Shown: positions 1 through 8,179, numbered from the stretch's first letter. The stretch: DNA of 64,000 nt from Lutibacter sp. Hel_I_33_5 (GCF_007827455.1 NZ_VISM01000001.1:434001-498000), one strand, 5' to 3'. Notes: generated by a model not told the origin, from the sequence alone. Numbers and translations are program-made.

Positions 1-515
1 CGCGGATTTTTACTCCCAGCAGTTCCAATTGCAAGTGCTACTCCACCTAGTTGTTGTACTTGTGCTGATGACATACGCTCTTGTCCATGTTTAGCAAAAG
101 CATGAGCAACTTCATGTCCCATCACTGCTGCTACACCATCAATATTATCACAAATCGGCATGATACCGGTATAAAAAACTACTTTTCCTCCTGGCATACA
201 CCAAGCGTTTACCGTTTTATCATCTATTAAATTAAATTCCCAGCGATAAGAATTTGCTTCACTCTGCATACCATTTGCACGCATAAATCTATCTACAGCA
301 GCAGAAACATTTTTACCAACTTGCTTAATTTCATTTGTCATTTCTCTATTGGCAGACAATTTGTTTTTCTCTAAAAACCCTTTGTATTGTGCAAAACTTG
401 CAGGTAACACTTGTGCATCACTTACAAAATTCACTCTCTTACGTCCTGTAATTGGTACGGTACTACATTCTATAAATAGTACACAAACAAACAATATGGC
501 TAAATATTTTTTCAT
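1..515 (-). CDS. M48-family metalloprotease lipoprotein (3' end cut by window)
   Basis: The first 171 residues are visible; the C-terminal part lies beyond position 1. The protein starts with a short hydrophobic signal ending in a lipobox-like FIECS, so it is probably anchored in the envelope as a lipoprotein with Cys17. The zinc-binding motif HEVAH is at residues 134-138, preceded by the conserved stretch NAWCMPGGKVVFYTG. This order is that of periplasmic M48 peptidases (BepA/LoiP/YggG group), which act on misfolded or outer-membrane proteins. The third zinc ligand would lie outside the window. The ATG at 513-515 gives the signal peptide directly. It is divergent from msrB. Family call is firm; the substrate is unknown. 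Confidence 0.9.
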   Translation of the reverse strand, partial: MKKYLAILFVCVLFIECSTVPITGRKRVNFVSDAQVLPASFAQYKGFLEKNKLSANREMTNEIKQVGKNVSAAVDRFMRANGMQSEANSYRWEFNLIDDKTVNAWCMPGGKVVFYTGIMPICDNIDGVAAVMGHEVAHAFAKHGQERMSSAQVQQLGGVALAIGTAGSKNP

Positions 516-644
516 TTTTTATGGTATTAAATCGTTATTAATTATGACACAAATCTTAAAAATAGTCACAAAAAAAATACGTTAATTATTTCCTTAAAGT
601 TACGTATTCTATATAAATCTTAAAAATTATTTTTACAACTTATG

Positions 645-652
645 TAAGTTTG
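645..652 (+). promoter_or_regulatory. Probable -7 box of the msrB promoter
   Basis: TAAGTTTG fits the Bacteroidota housekeeping -7 consensus TAnnTTTG. I see no clear TTTG -33 box at the usual spacing. Transcription would begin near 657-660. That leaves a leader only if msrB starts at 693, and it argues against the earlier ATG at 660. Confidence 0.45.
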
Positions 653-692
653 GTTTTATATGAACGTCAAAAAAACAGTTAAGAATCAATTT

Positions 693-1169
693 ATGAGGAA
701 ATTAGTTGCCTTTTTTATTATTGGAATTTTATTGAGTTGTGCTACCAAAGCTCAAAATAAAACTGAAGAAAAAAAATATACCGTTACAAAGACTGATGCA
801 GAATGGAAACGTCTTTTAAGTCCAGTACAGTATTATGTTTTACGTGAAGCTGGAACTGAAAGACCTTTTACAAGCCCGCTAAATAAAAATCACAAAAAAG
901 GAACATTTACCTGTGCTGCATGTAAAACTCCTTTATATAAATCTGAACACAAATTTGATTCTGGTACTGGTTGGCCCTCTTTTGATAGAGCCATAAAAGG
1001 AAATGTAGAATTAGATGTAGATTATAAAATTGGGTATGCCAGAACCGAATTAAAATGTAATACTTGTGGAAGCCATTTAGGGCATTCTTTTAAAGATGGC
1101 CCTAAAGAAACAACAGGTATGCGACATTGCATAAATGGAATTGCTTTAGAGTTTGTTCCAAAAAATTGA
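693..1169 (+). CDS. msrB: Peptide-methionine (R)-S-oxide reductase, lipoprotein form
   Basis: MsrB reduces methionine-R-sulfoxide in proteins. An N-terminal signal with lipobox LLSCAT points to an envelope lipoprotein, which fits repair of oxidised periplasmic proteins. The catalytic domain shows both zinc CxxC pairs (CAACK and CNTC), the conserved GTGWPSF and SHLGHSF motifs, and the active-site cysteine in RHCING. I chose the ATG at 693 because the signal peptide begins there and the -7 box lies just upstream; an in-frame ATG at 660 adds 11 residues. A strong terminator follows. The domain is complete and the call is secure. Confidence 0.93.
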   Translation: MRKLVAFFIIGILLSCATKAQNKTEEKKYTVTKTDAEWKRLLSPVQYYVLREAGTERPFTSPLNKNHKKGTFTCAACKTPLYKSEHKFDSGTGWPSFDRAIKGNVELDVDYKIGYARTELKCNTCGSHLGHSFKDGPKETTGMRHCINGIALEFVPKN

Positions 1170-1190
1170 TTTAACAAAAAGTCGTAAATT

Positions 1191-1218
1191 AGAGCTGATA
1201 TTTTATCAGCTCTTTTTT
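1191..1218 (+). terminator. Rho-independent terminator after msrB
   Basis: A perfect 10-bp stem (AGAGCTGATA at 1191-1200, TATCAGCTCT at 1204-1213) with a TTT loop is followed by a run of five T. It ends exactly where the next gene starts (1219), so that gene must be expressed by read-through or by a promoter inside msrB. Confidence 0.88.
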
Positions 1219-1815
1219 ATGAATACAACTTATCTTTCTAGCGCTAAAAAACAATTTGAATATTATAAATCACTTGGCGACAAAACTTTTAATCAATTAA
1301 CTGAAGATCAACTATTTTGGACTTCAAATAATGATGATAATTCTATTGCTATTATTGTAAAACATATAGCTGGGAATATGCTGTCTAGATGGACAAATTT
1401 CTTAACTGAAGATGGTGAAAAGGATTGGCGAAATAGAGATGATGAATTTGTAAATTCTTTTACAACCAAAGAAGAAATAATTGCTTGTTGGGAAAGTGGT
1501 TGGAAATGTTTATTTGAAACAATAAATTCATTAGAAACAGATGATTTAGAAAAAATTATCTACATAAGAAATCAAGGACACACGATTACTGAAGCAATAA
1601 ATAGACAGTTATGTCATTATTCGTATCATGTTGGACAAATTGTTTTTCTTGGAAAGCTTTTGTTAGGTGATGATTGGAATACGTTATCTGTTGCAAAAAA
1701 TGCTTCAAAAGAGTATAATGATGATAAGTTTAGCAAAGAAAAAACAAAAAACATTTTACGGAAGATTTGTAATTTATTGTTGTATCTTTCTATTTATTTA
1801 TATGATATAGTATGA
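1219..1815 (+). CDS. DUF1572-type DinB-superfamily protein
   Basis: About 198 residues. The N-terminus (YLSSAKKQFEYYKSLGDKT) and the motifs VKHIAGNM and CHYSYHVGQIVFLGKLLLG match the DUF1572 branch of the DinB/YfiT four-helix metal-binding superfamily. The two histidine-bearing helices would hold the metal; many relatives are thought to be thiol-dependent S-transferases, but the role of this branch is not established. The ATG at 1219 was chosen because the longer frame from 1153 would run through the msrB terminator. The stop overlaps the next start (ATGA), so this gene and the following DinB gene are probably translationally coupled. Confidence 0.82.
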   Translation: MNTTYLSSAKKQFEYYKSLGDKTFNQLTEDQLFWTSNNDDNSIAIIVKHIAGNMLSRWTNFLTEDGEKDWRNRDDEFVNSFTTKEEIIACWESGWKCLFETINSLETDDLEKIIYIRNQGHTITEAINRQLCHYSYHVGQIVFLGKLLLGDDWNTLSVAKNASKEYNDDKFSKEKTKNILRKICNLLLYLSIYLYDIV

Positions 1816-2336
1816 ACAAAAATGAAATAGTTGACGCATTAGAAGAAAAACATCAAAAATTATTTAATTGGTTAGAAAATCAGCCAGAAGAAAATTGGAT
1901 AGCTGGTCCAGATGGAAGATGGACAACAGGGCAGCATGTTCTTCATTTAGTTGATTCATTAAAAAAGCTAAATAAGGCGATGGGTTTTCCTAAATTTTTA
2001 TTGAAATATAAATTTGGGGTTTCTAATAGAGATTTACGTTCCTACAATGAAGTTGCAAAACGATATCAAGAAAAGTTAGATGCAAATAAAGAAAGAGCTA
2101 GAGTTTTTAATAAAGAGCTAGGAAAACCAACTTTGGAAGAAAAAAAACAGTTAATAACTTCGTTACAAATTCAGAATAAAAAATTACAGCATAAAACCAA
2201 CAAGTGGAAGGATAAGAATTTAGACAATCTAATTATACCGCATCCTTTAATGGGAAAAATGCCAGTACGGGAAATTGTGATGTGGACCGCACATCATACA
2301 GAACATCATTTAGAAACGCTTACCAAAGATTATTAA
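1812..2336 (+). CDS. DinB-family (YfiT-like) metal-binding protein
   Basis: 174 residues. The metal-site histidines are visible in GQHVLHLVDS near the N-terminus and in the C-terminal WTAHHTEHHLETL, the arrangement of the DinB_2 fold. Members are small helical bundles, some acting as bacillithiol or mycothiol S-transferases; the substrate here cannot be told. It overlaps the preceding DUF1572 gene by four bases. Two DinB-superfamily genes in tandem suggest related roles or an old duplication, although their sequences now differ strongly. Confidence 0.8.
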   Translation: MNKNEIVDALEEKHQKLFNWLENQPEENWIAGPDGRWTTGQHVLHLVDSLKKLNKAMGFPKFLLKYKFGVSNRDLRSYNEVAKRYQEKLDANKERARVFNKELGKPTLEEKKQLITSLQIQNKKLQHKTNKWKDKNLDNLIIPHPLMGKMPVREIVMWTAHHTEHHLETLTKDY

Positions 2337-2389
2337 CTTTATCATATAAAAATCTATCCTCTAAAAGTAATCAACTAACGACTTATTAC

Positions 2390-2397
2390 TATATTTG
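2390..2397 (+). promoter_or_regulatory. Probable -7 box of the ffh promoter
   Basis: TATATTTG fits TAnnTTTG. It lies 24 bases before the ffh ATG at 2422, predicting a short leader. No convincing -33 box was seen. Confidence 0.45.
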
Positions 2398-2421
2398 TGC
2401 TTCTAAAAATTGAAGCAGACC

Positions 2422-3750
2422 ATGTTTAATAATTTAAGCGAAAAATTAGATAAAGCCCTACATACCTTAAAAGGTCATGGAAGAATTACAGAAGTAAATG
2501 TTGCAGAAACACTAAAAGAAGTTAGAAGAGCACTTTTAGATGCTGATGTAAACTTTAAAATAGCCAAAGAATTTACTAAAAGAGTACAAACCAAAGCCAT
2601 TGGTCAAGACGTATTAACTACGTTAAATCCTGGGCAATTAATGGTAAAGTTGGTTAAGGATGAATTAACTGATTTAATGGGTGGAGAAACCGTAGGAATT
2701 AACCTTGGTGGATCTCCAACTGTAATTTTAATGTCTGGTTTACAAGGTTCTGGTAAAACTACTTTTTCTGGAAAATTGGCAAATTTCTTAACAACTAAAA
2801 AAGCTAAAAATGTTTTATTAGTAGGTTGTGATGTTTATCGTCCAGCAGCAATTAATCAATTACAAGTAGTTGGAGAACAAATTGGTGTAGAAGTATATGC
2901 AGAAGTTGGAAATAATAATCCTGTAGAAATTTCTCAAAACGCTATTAAACATGCAAAAGCAAATAGTAAAAATGTAGTTATTATTGATACGGCTGGTCGT
3001 TTGGCAGTTGATGAAGAAATGATGACTGAAATTTCTAACATTCATAAAGCTGTAAATCCACAAGAAACATTATTTGTTGTAGATTCTATGACAGGTCAAG
3101 ATGCTGTAAATACTGCAAAAGCTTTTAATGATGTTTTAAATTTTGATGGTGTTATTCTTACAAAACTAGATGGTGATACACGTGGTGGAGCTGCATTAAC
3201 CATTAAATCTGTTGTTGATAAACCAATTAAGTTTATTGGTACTGGAGAGAAAATGGAAGCTATAGATATATTCCATCCAGATAGAATGGCAGATCGTATT
3301 CTTGGAATGGGAGATGTTATTTCTTTAGTAGAAAGAGCCCAAGATCAATATGATGAAGAAGAAGCTAGAAAACTACAAAAGAAAATCGCTAAAAATCAGT
3401 TTGGTTTTGATGATTTCTTAAGTCAGATTCAACAAATCAAAAAGATGGGTAACATGAAAGATTTGGTGGGTATGATTCCTGGTGCTGGAAAAGCTATGAA
3501 AGATGTAGATATTGATGATGATGCTTTTAAAGGTATTGAAGCGATTATTCATTCTATGACGCCTTCGGAAAGAAGCACACCAGCATCAATAAATTCAAGT
3601 AGAAAAAAGAGAATTGCAAAAGGATCTGGAACAACCATACAAGAAATTAACCAGTTGATGAAGCAATTCAATCAAATGAGTAAAATGATGAAGATGATGC
3701 AAGGCGGTGGCGGAAAGAAAATGATGCAAATGATGAAAGGAATGAAGTAA
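2422..3750 (+). CDS. ffh: Signal recognition particle GTPase Ffh
   Basis: 442 residues, normal Ffh length. The N domain is followed by the G domain with P-loop GLQGSGKTT, DTAGR, TKLDG and GTGE motifs, then the methionine-rich M domain with GSGTTIQEINQL and a C-terminal run of Met and Lys (MMKMMQ, KKMMQMMKGMK) that binds signal sequences and 4.5S RNA. Ffh delivers nascent membrane proteins to FtsY and SecYEG. The ATG at 2422 (MFNNLSEKL) is preferred over an in-frame TTG four codons upstream. folD follows after 56 bases that contain a fold-back repeat. Confidence 0.97.
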   Translation: MFNNLSEKLDKALHTLKGHGRITEVNVAETLKEVRRALLDADVNFKIAKEFTKRVQTKAIGQDVLTTLNPGQLMVKLVKDELTDLMGGETVGINLGGSPTVILMSGLQGSGKTTFSGKLANFLTTKKAKNVLLVGCDVYRPAAINQLQVVGEQIGVEVYAEVGNNNPVEISQNAIKHAKANSKNVVIIDTAGRLAVDEEMMTEISNIHKAVNPQETLFVVDSMTGQDAVNTAKAFNDVLNFDGVILTKLDGDTRGGAALTIKSVVDKPIKFIGTGEKMEAIDIFHPDRMADRILGMGDVISLVERAQDQYDEEEARKLQKKIAKNQFGFDDFLSQIQQIKKMGNMKDLVGMIPGAGKAMKDVDIDDDAFKGIEAIIHSMTPSERSTPASINSSRKKRIAKGSGTTIQEINQLMKQFNQMSKMMKMMQGGGGKKMMQMMKGMK

Positions 3751-3753
3751 AAA

Positions 3754-3796
3754 TTATGAATTAGAAATTACGAATTCTTAATTCGTAATTCGTAAT
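3754..3796. repeat. AATTACGAA-type fold-back intergenic repeat
   Basis: The gap between ffh and folD is almost filled by a nonamer-like motif (AATTATGAA, AATTACGAA) that turns back on itself. A perfect 11-bp stem, AATTACGAATT at 3766-3776 and AATTCGTAATT at 3780-3790, encloses a CTT loop, and a second TCGTAATT copy follows. It could act as a weak hairpin terminator or RNA stabiliser. I recall similar AATTACGAATTACG strings in other Flavobacteriia intergenic gaps, but this was not checked. Confidence 0.7.
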
Positions 3797-3806
3797 TAAA
3801 AAAAAT

Positions 3807-4685
3807 ATGATTTTATTAGACGGAAAAAAGACATCAGCAGATATTAAAGAAGAAATAGCATTAGACGTTAGAGAATTAAAAGCTAATGATGAAAAAACAC
3901 CTCATCTTGCTGCAATTATTGTTGGTAGTGATGGTGCAAGTATTACCTATGTAAATGCTAAAGTAAAAGCCTGTGAACGTGTTGGGTTTGAATCTACTTT
4001 AATTCGTCTACCTGAAGATACAACTGAAGAAGATTTACTAAATGAAATTGCTATTTTAAATGTTGATAACGATATAGATGGATTTATTGTTCAGTTACCT
4101 TTACCAAAGCATATTGATGAACAAAAAATATTAATGGCAGTTGATCCTGATAAAGATGTTGATGGTTTTCATCCTACCAATGTTGGGAAAATGGCTTTAA
4201 ATTTACCAACTTTTATTTCTGCGACTCCATTCGGAATCCTAGAATTATTAGATCGTTATAACGTAGAAACTTCAGGTAAAAATGTAGTTGTTATTGGTAG
4301 AAGTCATATTGTAGGAAGTCCGATGAGTATTTTACTATCTCAAAAAAGAAAGGTTGGAAATGCTACCGTAACCATTACGCATAGTAGAACTAAAAATCTA
4401 AAAGAAATTACTTTACAAGCTGATATTATTATTGCTGCATTGGGGATTCCAGAGTTTTTAAAAGCAGATATGGTTAAAGACAATGTTACTGTAATTGATG
4501 TTGGAATTACTAGAATGGCAGATCCAAGTAAGAAAAGAGGTTTCCGTTTAGTTGGTGATGTTGCTTTTAATGAAGTTGCTAAAAAGGCTGCTTATATTAC
4601 ACCAGTTCCTGGCGGCGTTGGTCCAATGACCATAGCAATGTTGCTTAAAAATACATTATTAGCTCGTAAAAGAAGAAGTAAGTAG
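3807..4685 (+). CDS. folD: Bifunctional methylenetetrahydrofolate dehydrogenase/cyclohydrolase
   Basis: 292 residues. FolD interconverts 5,10-methylene-, methenyl- and 10-formyl-tetrahydrofolate. Visible signatures: the [13 protein letters not shown] region with the catalytic lysine, the VQLPLPKH motif, [15 protein letters not shown], the Rossmann segment [17 protein letters not shown] and the C-terminal [16 protein letters not shown]. The protein is complete. It lies 56 bases after ffh on the same strand and may share its transcript. Confidence 0.97.
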   Translation: MILLDGKKTSADIKEEIALDVRELKANDEKTPHLAAIIVGSDGASITYVNAKVKACERVGFESTLIRLPEDTTEEDLLNEIAILNVDNDIDGFIVQLPLPKHIDEQKILMAVDPDKDVDGFHPTNVGKMALNLPTFISATPFGILELLDRYNVETSGKNVVVIGRSHIVGSPMSILLSQKRKVGNATVTITHSRTKNLKEITLQADIIIAALGIPEFLKADMVKDNVTVIDVGITRMADPSKKRGFRLVGDVAFNEVAKKAAYITPVPGGVGPMTIAMLLKNTLLARKRRSK

Positions 4686-4690
4686 TTTTC

Positions 4691-4786
4691 TTACTTTTCA
4701 TTTTGTTGTTTTATCGCAATATAAACTCCTACTGTAATTGCAATAGTGATTGTTATAATAATTGCGATGTTACTTCCTATATTCAT
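4691..4786 (-). CDS. Possible 31-residue single-helix membrane protein
   Basis: An ATG two bases after the stop of the upstream secreted-protein gene opens a 31-codon frame: a hydrophobic stretch of Ile, Thr and Val (NIGSNIAIIITITIAITVG) followed by a charged tail KQQNEK. Composition fits a small transmembrane protein co-translated with its neighbour. The frame is short and low in complexity, so it may be chance. No family recognised. Confidence 0.4.
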   Translation of the reverse strand: MNIGSNIAIIITITIAITVGVYIAIKQQNEK

Positions 4787-4788
4787 TT

Positions 4789-5376
4789 TTAATCATTTCT
4801 AATACAGGTTATTTTCCAAAAAGGAAAGACAACGGTTTCGGATTTATCTACCCACTCTCCTATCCATTTGTAGCCTTTTTTACTGATGTCATAAAATGTA
4901 AGTCTAGAAAAACCGTCGGTTCCATTGGGTGCTTTTTGATCTTTATATAAAACAATACTTCCTTCTTTTGTTTTATTACCAGACCAAGCACCTAATCTAG
5001 GCGATGCTACTTTAGACGAATAATAATGTACATACCATTTTAAACTATCTTTATTATACTGACGGATACTTCCTCCATTACTTCCATCTTCTTTTAAAGT
5101 CATGTCTTGCACAGCAGTACCATTCATAATATATTTCCATGTCCATTTTGTTTTTACAGGTGTTGCCCATGTTCCATCAGGTTTTCTTCTTTCTGATTTA
5201 CAATTACATGCACCAATCAACTCTTCATAATCCTGTACTTGTTTTGGAGCTTTCGGATTGTATTTTCCAAAAGGATTTTCTTTAGAAATTCGGTAGTCCG
5301 TATTGGGTATTTCTTGTAAAAAAACAACACTAAATGATAAACAGAAAATGTAGAATAGTAGATTTTTAAAACGCAT
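4789..5376 (-). CDS. Secreted protein, possibly DUF1579-like
   Basis: 195 residues with an N-terminal signal (hydrophobic FYIFCLSFSVVFLQ). The mature part is rich in aromatic residues and contains TKWTWKYIMNGTAVQD, LKWYVHYYSSKVASPRLGAWSG and GYKWIGEWVDKSE. A tryptophan motif followed by a ...GTAVQD turn resembles DUF1579 lipocalin-like proteins, but the match is from memory and partial. Two nearby cysteines (CNC) are conserved-looking. Nothing in the context fixes the function; it may be co-transcribed with the 31-residue frame downstream. Confidence 0.65.
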   Translation of the reverse strand: MRFKNLLFYIFCLSFSVVFLQEIPNTDYRISKENPFGKYNPKAPKQVQDYEELIGACNCKSERRKPDGTWATPVKTKWTWKYIMNGTAVQDMTLKEDGSNGGSIRQYNKDSLKWYVHYYSSKVASPRLGAWSGNKTKEGSIVLYKDQKAPNGTDGFSRLTFYDISKKGYKWIGEWVDKSETVVFPFWKITCIRND

Positions 5377-5463
5377 AAGTAATTGATTTTATGACTGTAA
5401 AGTACATAAAACAATACGTGATAAAAGAAATTTTAACGCTGATTAGGAAAATTTTAACGAATG

Positions 5464-5832
5464 CTATTCTTCTTCTCGATTGACTAAATCCATAGAAAAA
5501 GCAGGTAAACAAATAGCAATATATTCGCATTCATTATCAAAAGGGTTTGAATATTGAACACGGGTATTTTTATCTATTTTAATGGATTGACCAGCTTCTA
5601 GAACTACCGTTTCACCATCGATGATAAATTGTTTTTTACCTTTTATGATATAGGTATATTCATCAAATTCTGGTGTTTGAAAAGGTTCGCTCCACTTTGG
5701 AGGCGCAATCATATGTGCAATGCTTATTTGCGAATTTCCGTCTGTAGCATTCCCAAAATGTTCTTCTATTAACTTTCCATCTGTTGTTGGTACAACAAAT
5801 GGTGTTTTCTGAATTGAATATTTTTTTTTCAT
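5464..5832 (-). CDS. Cupin-domain protein
   Basis: 122 residues from the ATG at 5830-5832. The cupin core is visible: PEFDEYTYIIKGKKQFIIDGETVVLEAGQS and a terminal strand CEYIAICLPAFSMD. Such single-domain cupins often bind a metal and a small ligand, but only one metal-type histidine (SIAHMI) is clear, so catalysis is uncertain. A longer in-frame start at 5907 was rejected because those 25 extra codons lie within a repeat element and look like non-coding sequence. The product stands alone between two unrelated genes. Confidence 0.78.
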   Translation of the reverse strand: MKKKYSIQKTPFVVPTTDGKLIEEHFGNATDGNSQISIAHMIAPPKWSEPFQTPEFDEYTYIIKGKKQFIIDGETVVLEAGQSIKIDKNTRVQYSNPFDNECEYIAICLPAFSMDLVNREEE

Positions 5833-5840
5833 ACTACTAA

Positions 5841-5972
5841 GTGCGTAAGCGATTGAAATGGCATCCTTTTTATTGTCAGTTCGAGTAAATTTGAGAAGAA
5901 TGAACAAATTTGTATCGAGAACAAAATAAAAAGATATAATGGAAAGCGCGGTTTTGTTTTTACAAAATACGC
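5841..5972 (+). repeat. Candidate structured RNA-like repeat (GGCATCC-hairpin-GATATAATGG), split by an insertion
   Basis: Left part: 5841-5874, with GCGATTGAAATGGCATCC leading into a stem strand CTTTTTATT (5866-5874). Right part: 5923-5972, with AATAAAAAG (5925-5933), the exact complement, then GATATAATGGAAAGCGCG and a second hairpin (TTTTGT/ACAAAA within GCGG...CGCC). The pattern of fixed unpaired blocks around a simple stem resembles a repeat I recall from Flavobacterium intergenic DNA (GCGGCATCC...GATATAGCGG). The 48 bases between the arms form a different repeat. Function unknown; it could be a conserved RNA motif such as Flavo-1, not checked. Confidence 0.55.
5875..5922 (+). repeat. GTCAGTTCGAG-type palindromic repeat, intergenic copy
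   Basis: The segment begins GTCAGTTCGAGTAAATTT and ends AAATTTGTATCGAGAAC, so the ends form an imperfect inverted repeat (GTTCGAG against CGAGAAC, AAATTT against AAATTT). It sits exactly in the loop of the surrounding hairpin. The repeat at 58168-58219 inside ribD shares its opening GTCA(C/G)TTCGAGTA. Confidence 0.65.
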
Positions 5973-5973
5973 C

Positions 5974-6537
5974 CTAATTAAACCAAACAACTAAAGATTT
6001 AATTCTTGCCAAATCTGGAATTTGATCTGGTGTAACTTTTTGCATGCTTGTTTGTTTTAAGCCTAACTCTTCTTTATCGATAGCAATGGTAGCGTTTAGA
6101 TCGTCTATAAACAAGGTTGCAGATGCCAATGAAGTTTCTACTTTATTGATCTTATTATTATTGTTTACGTTTAAAAAAGTTGATGCCAAAGACAAACCTG
6201 TTTCTGTTTTATATCGATTATCGAAAATCTGTACACTTTTTATAGTTGACGTAGAATCTAATTGTTCTCTAGGCACAATAGTTAACAAGTGCTTCCCTCC
6301 TTTTTCGTATACTAAATACTCATCATCATCTTGAAAATAATTATCGCCTGTAGAGCCTTCGCTTAGGTTTTTAATGATGGAATCATTTTTAAAAATGGTT
6401 TCTAACTCCTGAATAGTCGTTTTTGTAGTTAAACCGCCTACTTTTCCTTTTGCAATTGTAAATTTATCTTTATTTCCACAGCTAACAATTAACGTTGCTA
6501 TTAAAGCAATAGCTACATAATTCAATATTTTTTTCAT
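5974..6537 (-). CDS. Hypothetical lipoprotein
   Basis: 187 residues. A clear lipoprotein signal ends in LIVSCGNKD (Cys at residue 20). The mature protein contains TTKTTIQELETIFKNDSI, a glycine-poor central part and DRYKTETGLSLASTFLNVN-like text near a stretch of Asn. The motif GLTTKTTIQEL..IF and later LDDLNATIAIDKEELG suggest a small alpha/beta fold, but I recognise no family. The stop codon lies at the edge of the repeat element at 5841-5972. Transcribed away from the HerA-like gene's end. Confidence 0.7.
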   Translation of the reverse strand: MKKILNYVAIALIATLIVSCGNKDKFTIAKGKVGGLTTKTTIQELETIFKNDSIIKNLSEGSTGDNYFQDDDEYLVYEKGGKHLLTIVPREQLDSTSTIKSVQIFDNRYKTETGLSLASTFLNVNNNNKINKVETSLASATLFIDDLNATIAIDKEELGLKQTSMQKVTPDQIPDLARIKSLVVWFN

Positions 6538-6594
6538 TCTTTTTTAGTTTGATTTAGATACCAATAAAAACGATTTTATTTTCTCTTTGGTATG

Positions 6595-8118
6595 TTAACG
6601 TAATACTTTTTTAAGGATTCCGAAGGCAGCTCTTATAAATGTTGCACTTGTTAAAACTTTAACAATAGGATTCATTCTTGTGCTTCTTCTTGATGTTGAT
6701 GACGATCTTCTTTTCGTTTTTGCTTCTTCTTTCTTTTTTTCGTCAGCAGTTTTCTTTTTATTGATTTTTTCTATTTTCTTATTCAACAATTCGTAAGCGC
6801 TATCTCTATCTACCTCATCATTGTATTTAGGGATCAATCGAGAATTATCTAACACTTGTTTAATTTCTCTATCTGTTAACACATCCATTCTACTCATAGG
6901 TGCACGCAACATAGTTCTTGCTAATGGTGTTGGAATTCCTTTTTCGTTTAAAACGGATACAAAGGCTTCTCCAATTCCTAACTGAGTTAAGACTTCTTTG
7001 GTGTCGTAATATTCTGAACTCGGATAATTTTCTGCCGCTAACTTAATGGCTTTTCTGTCTTTTGCTGTAAATGCTCTTAATGCATGCTGAATTTTTAATC
7101 CTAATTGTGCTAAGACATCTTCTGGGACATCTTTAGGATTCTGAGTGACAAAGTACAATCCAATTCCTTTAGAACGAATTAACTTAACGATGCTTTCTAT
7201 TTGTGATAACAGCGCTTTTGAAGCTTCTTTAAACACTAAATGCGCTTCATCTATAAAGATGATTAATTCTGGTCTGTCGCTATCGCCTTGTTCTGGAAAC
7301 GTTTCATACACCTCTGCCAATAATTGTAGCATAAAGGTTGAAAATAATTTTGGTTTGTCTTGAATATCGGTTAAACGTAATACAGAAATGATTCCTTTTC
7401 CGTTTTCATCTATTCTTGTTAAATCATCTACTTCGAAAGATTTCTCTCCAAAAAACAACTCGCCTCCTTGTTGTTCTATTTCTATGATTTTACGTAAAAT
7501 TGATCCTGTACTAGACGTAGAAATTCTACCATATTCTGCTTGAATTTCTTCTTTTCCTTCTTGCGTTACAAACTGTAGTACTTTTTTAAAGTCTTTTAAA
7601 TCTAGTAATGGTAATTTATTATCATCGCAATATTTAAAGATGATTGCTACAATACCCGATTGTGTTTCAGTTAAGTCTAAAATTCTAGATAATAAAACAG
7701 GACCAAATTCTGAAACTGTTGCGCGCAGCTTTACTCCTTTTTGTTCTGAAATAGTTAAGATTTCTATTGGAAACTTTTTTGCTTCAAAGGGAAAACCAAT
7801 TTTTACGTGTCGTTCATCAATTTTTGGATGCCCAGGACTTGGTTGTGCTAAACCAGATAAATCTCCTTTTATATCCATTAATAAAACTGGAACGCCTTTT
7901 TCTGACAAGTTTTCTGCCAACACTTGTAGTGTTTTTGTTTTTCCTGTTCCCGTTGCTCCAGCTATTAAACCATGACGATTTAAAGTTTTTAAAGGAATTT
8001 TTACAATAGCATCGGTTATGGTCTCTTCACCTAGCATTGCTGCTCCAAGTTCTAAAAACTCACCTTTTGTTTTATAACCGTTGGCAATGAAATCGAAAAA
8101 TTCTTCCTTTCTACTCAT
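6595..8118 (-). CDS. HerA/YjgR-like P-loop ATPase (DUF853 family)
   Basis: 507 residues. A FtsK/HerA-type motor domain with Walker A GATGTGKTKT near residue 55, Walker B LIIFIDEAH near residue 290 and the following GLYFVTQNPKDVPEDVLAQLG typical of YjgR/DUF853 proteins. The C-terminus is a Lys/Ser/Arg-rich tail (TKRRSSSTSRRSTR), possibly a nucleic-acid contact, followed by a hydrophobic-looking end. The biological role of this family is unsettled; a DNA-translocating or nucleoid function is assumed from HerA. A NurA partner is not adjacent. The upstream region carries one copy of a 36-bp direct repeat. Confidence 0.88.
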   Translation of the reverse strand: MSRKEEFFDFIANGYKTKGEFLELGAAMLGEETITDAIVKIPLKTLNRHGLIAGATGTGKTKTLQVLAENLSEKGVPVLLMDIKGDLSGLAQPSPGHPKIDERHVKIGFPFEAKKFPIEILTISEQKGVKLRATVSEFGPVLLSRILDLTETQSGIVAIIFKYCDDNKLPLLDLKDFKKVLQFVTQEGKEEIQAEYGRISTSSTGSILRKIIEIEQQGGELFFGEKSFEVDDLTRIDENGKGIISVLRLTDIQDKPKLFSTFMLQLLAEVYETFPEQGDSDRPELIIFIDEAHLVFKEASKALLSQIESIVKLIRSKGIGLYFVTQNPKDVPEDVLAQLGLKIQHALRAFTAKDRKAIKLAAENYPSSEYYDTKEVLTQLGIGEAFVSVLNEKGIPTPLARTMLRAPMSRMDVLTDREIKQVLDNSRLIPKYNDEVDRDSAYELLNKKIEKINKKKTADEKKKEEAKTKRRSSSTSRRSTRMNPIVKVLTSATFIRAAFGILKKVLR

Positions 8119-8132
8119 GATTCTAAATTTTG

Positions 8133-8168
8133 ATAAAAATAATCAAAGTTTAAAACGTGTGAAATAAA
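8133..8168. repeat. 36-bp direct repeat, copy 1
   Basis: Identical over 36 bases to 8770-8805, 637 bases away; it contains AATCAAAGTTTAAAACGTGT. It lies between the HerA-like start and the stop of the secreted-protein gene, that is, in the 5' region of the HerA-like gene. Confidence 0.95.
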
Positions 8169-8179
8169 AAGTAATAAAG

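Noticed and set aside
349..585. Plus-strand frame opposite the M48 gene
   Set aside because: It is antisense to a clear protease with signal peptide and HEVAH; its protein has no recognisable features.
1153..1218. Upstream start for the DUF1572 gene
   Set aside because: It would overlap the msrB end and translate through a strong terminator; the domain begins at 1219.
5833..5907. N-terminal extension of the cupin frame
   Set aside because: The 25 extra codons are made of repeat sequence and the ATG at 5832 gives a normal cupin start.
7640..8009. Plus-strand frames opposite the HerA-like gene
   Set aside because: Shadows of the P-loop ATPase; composition mirrors the real gene.
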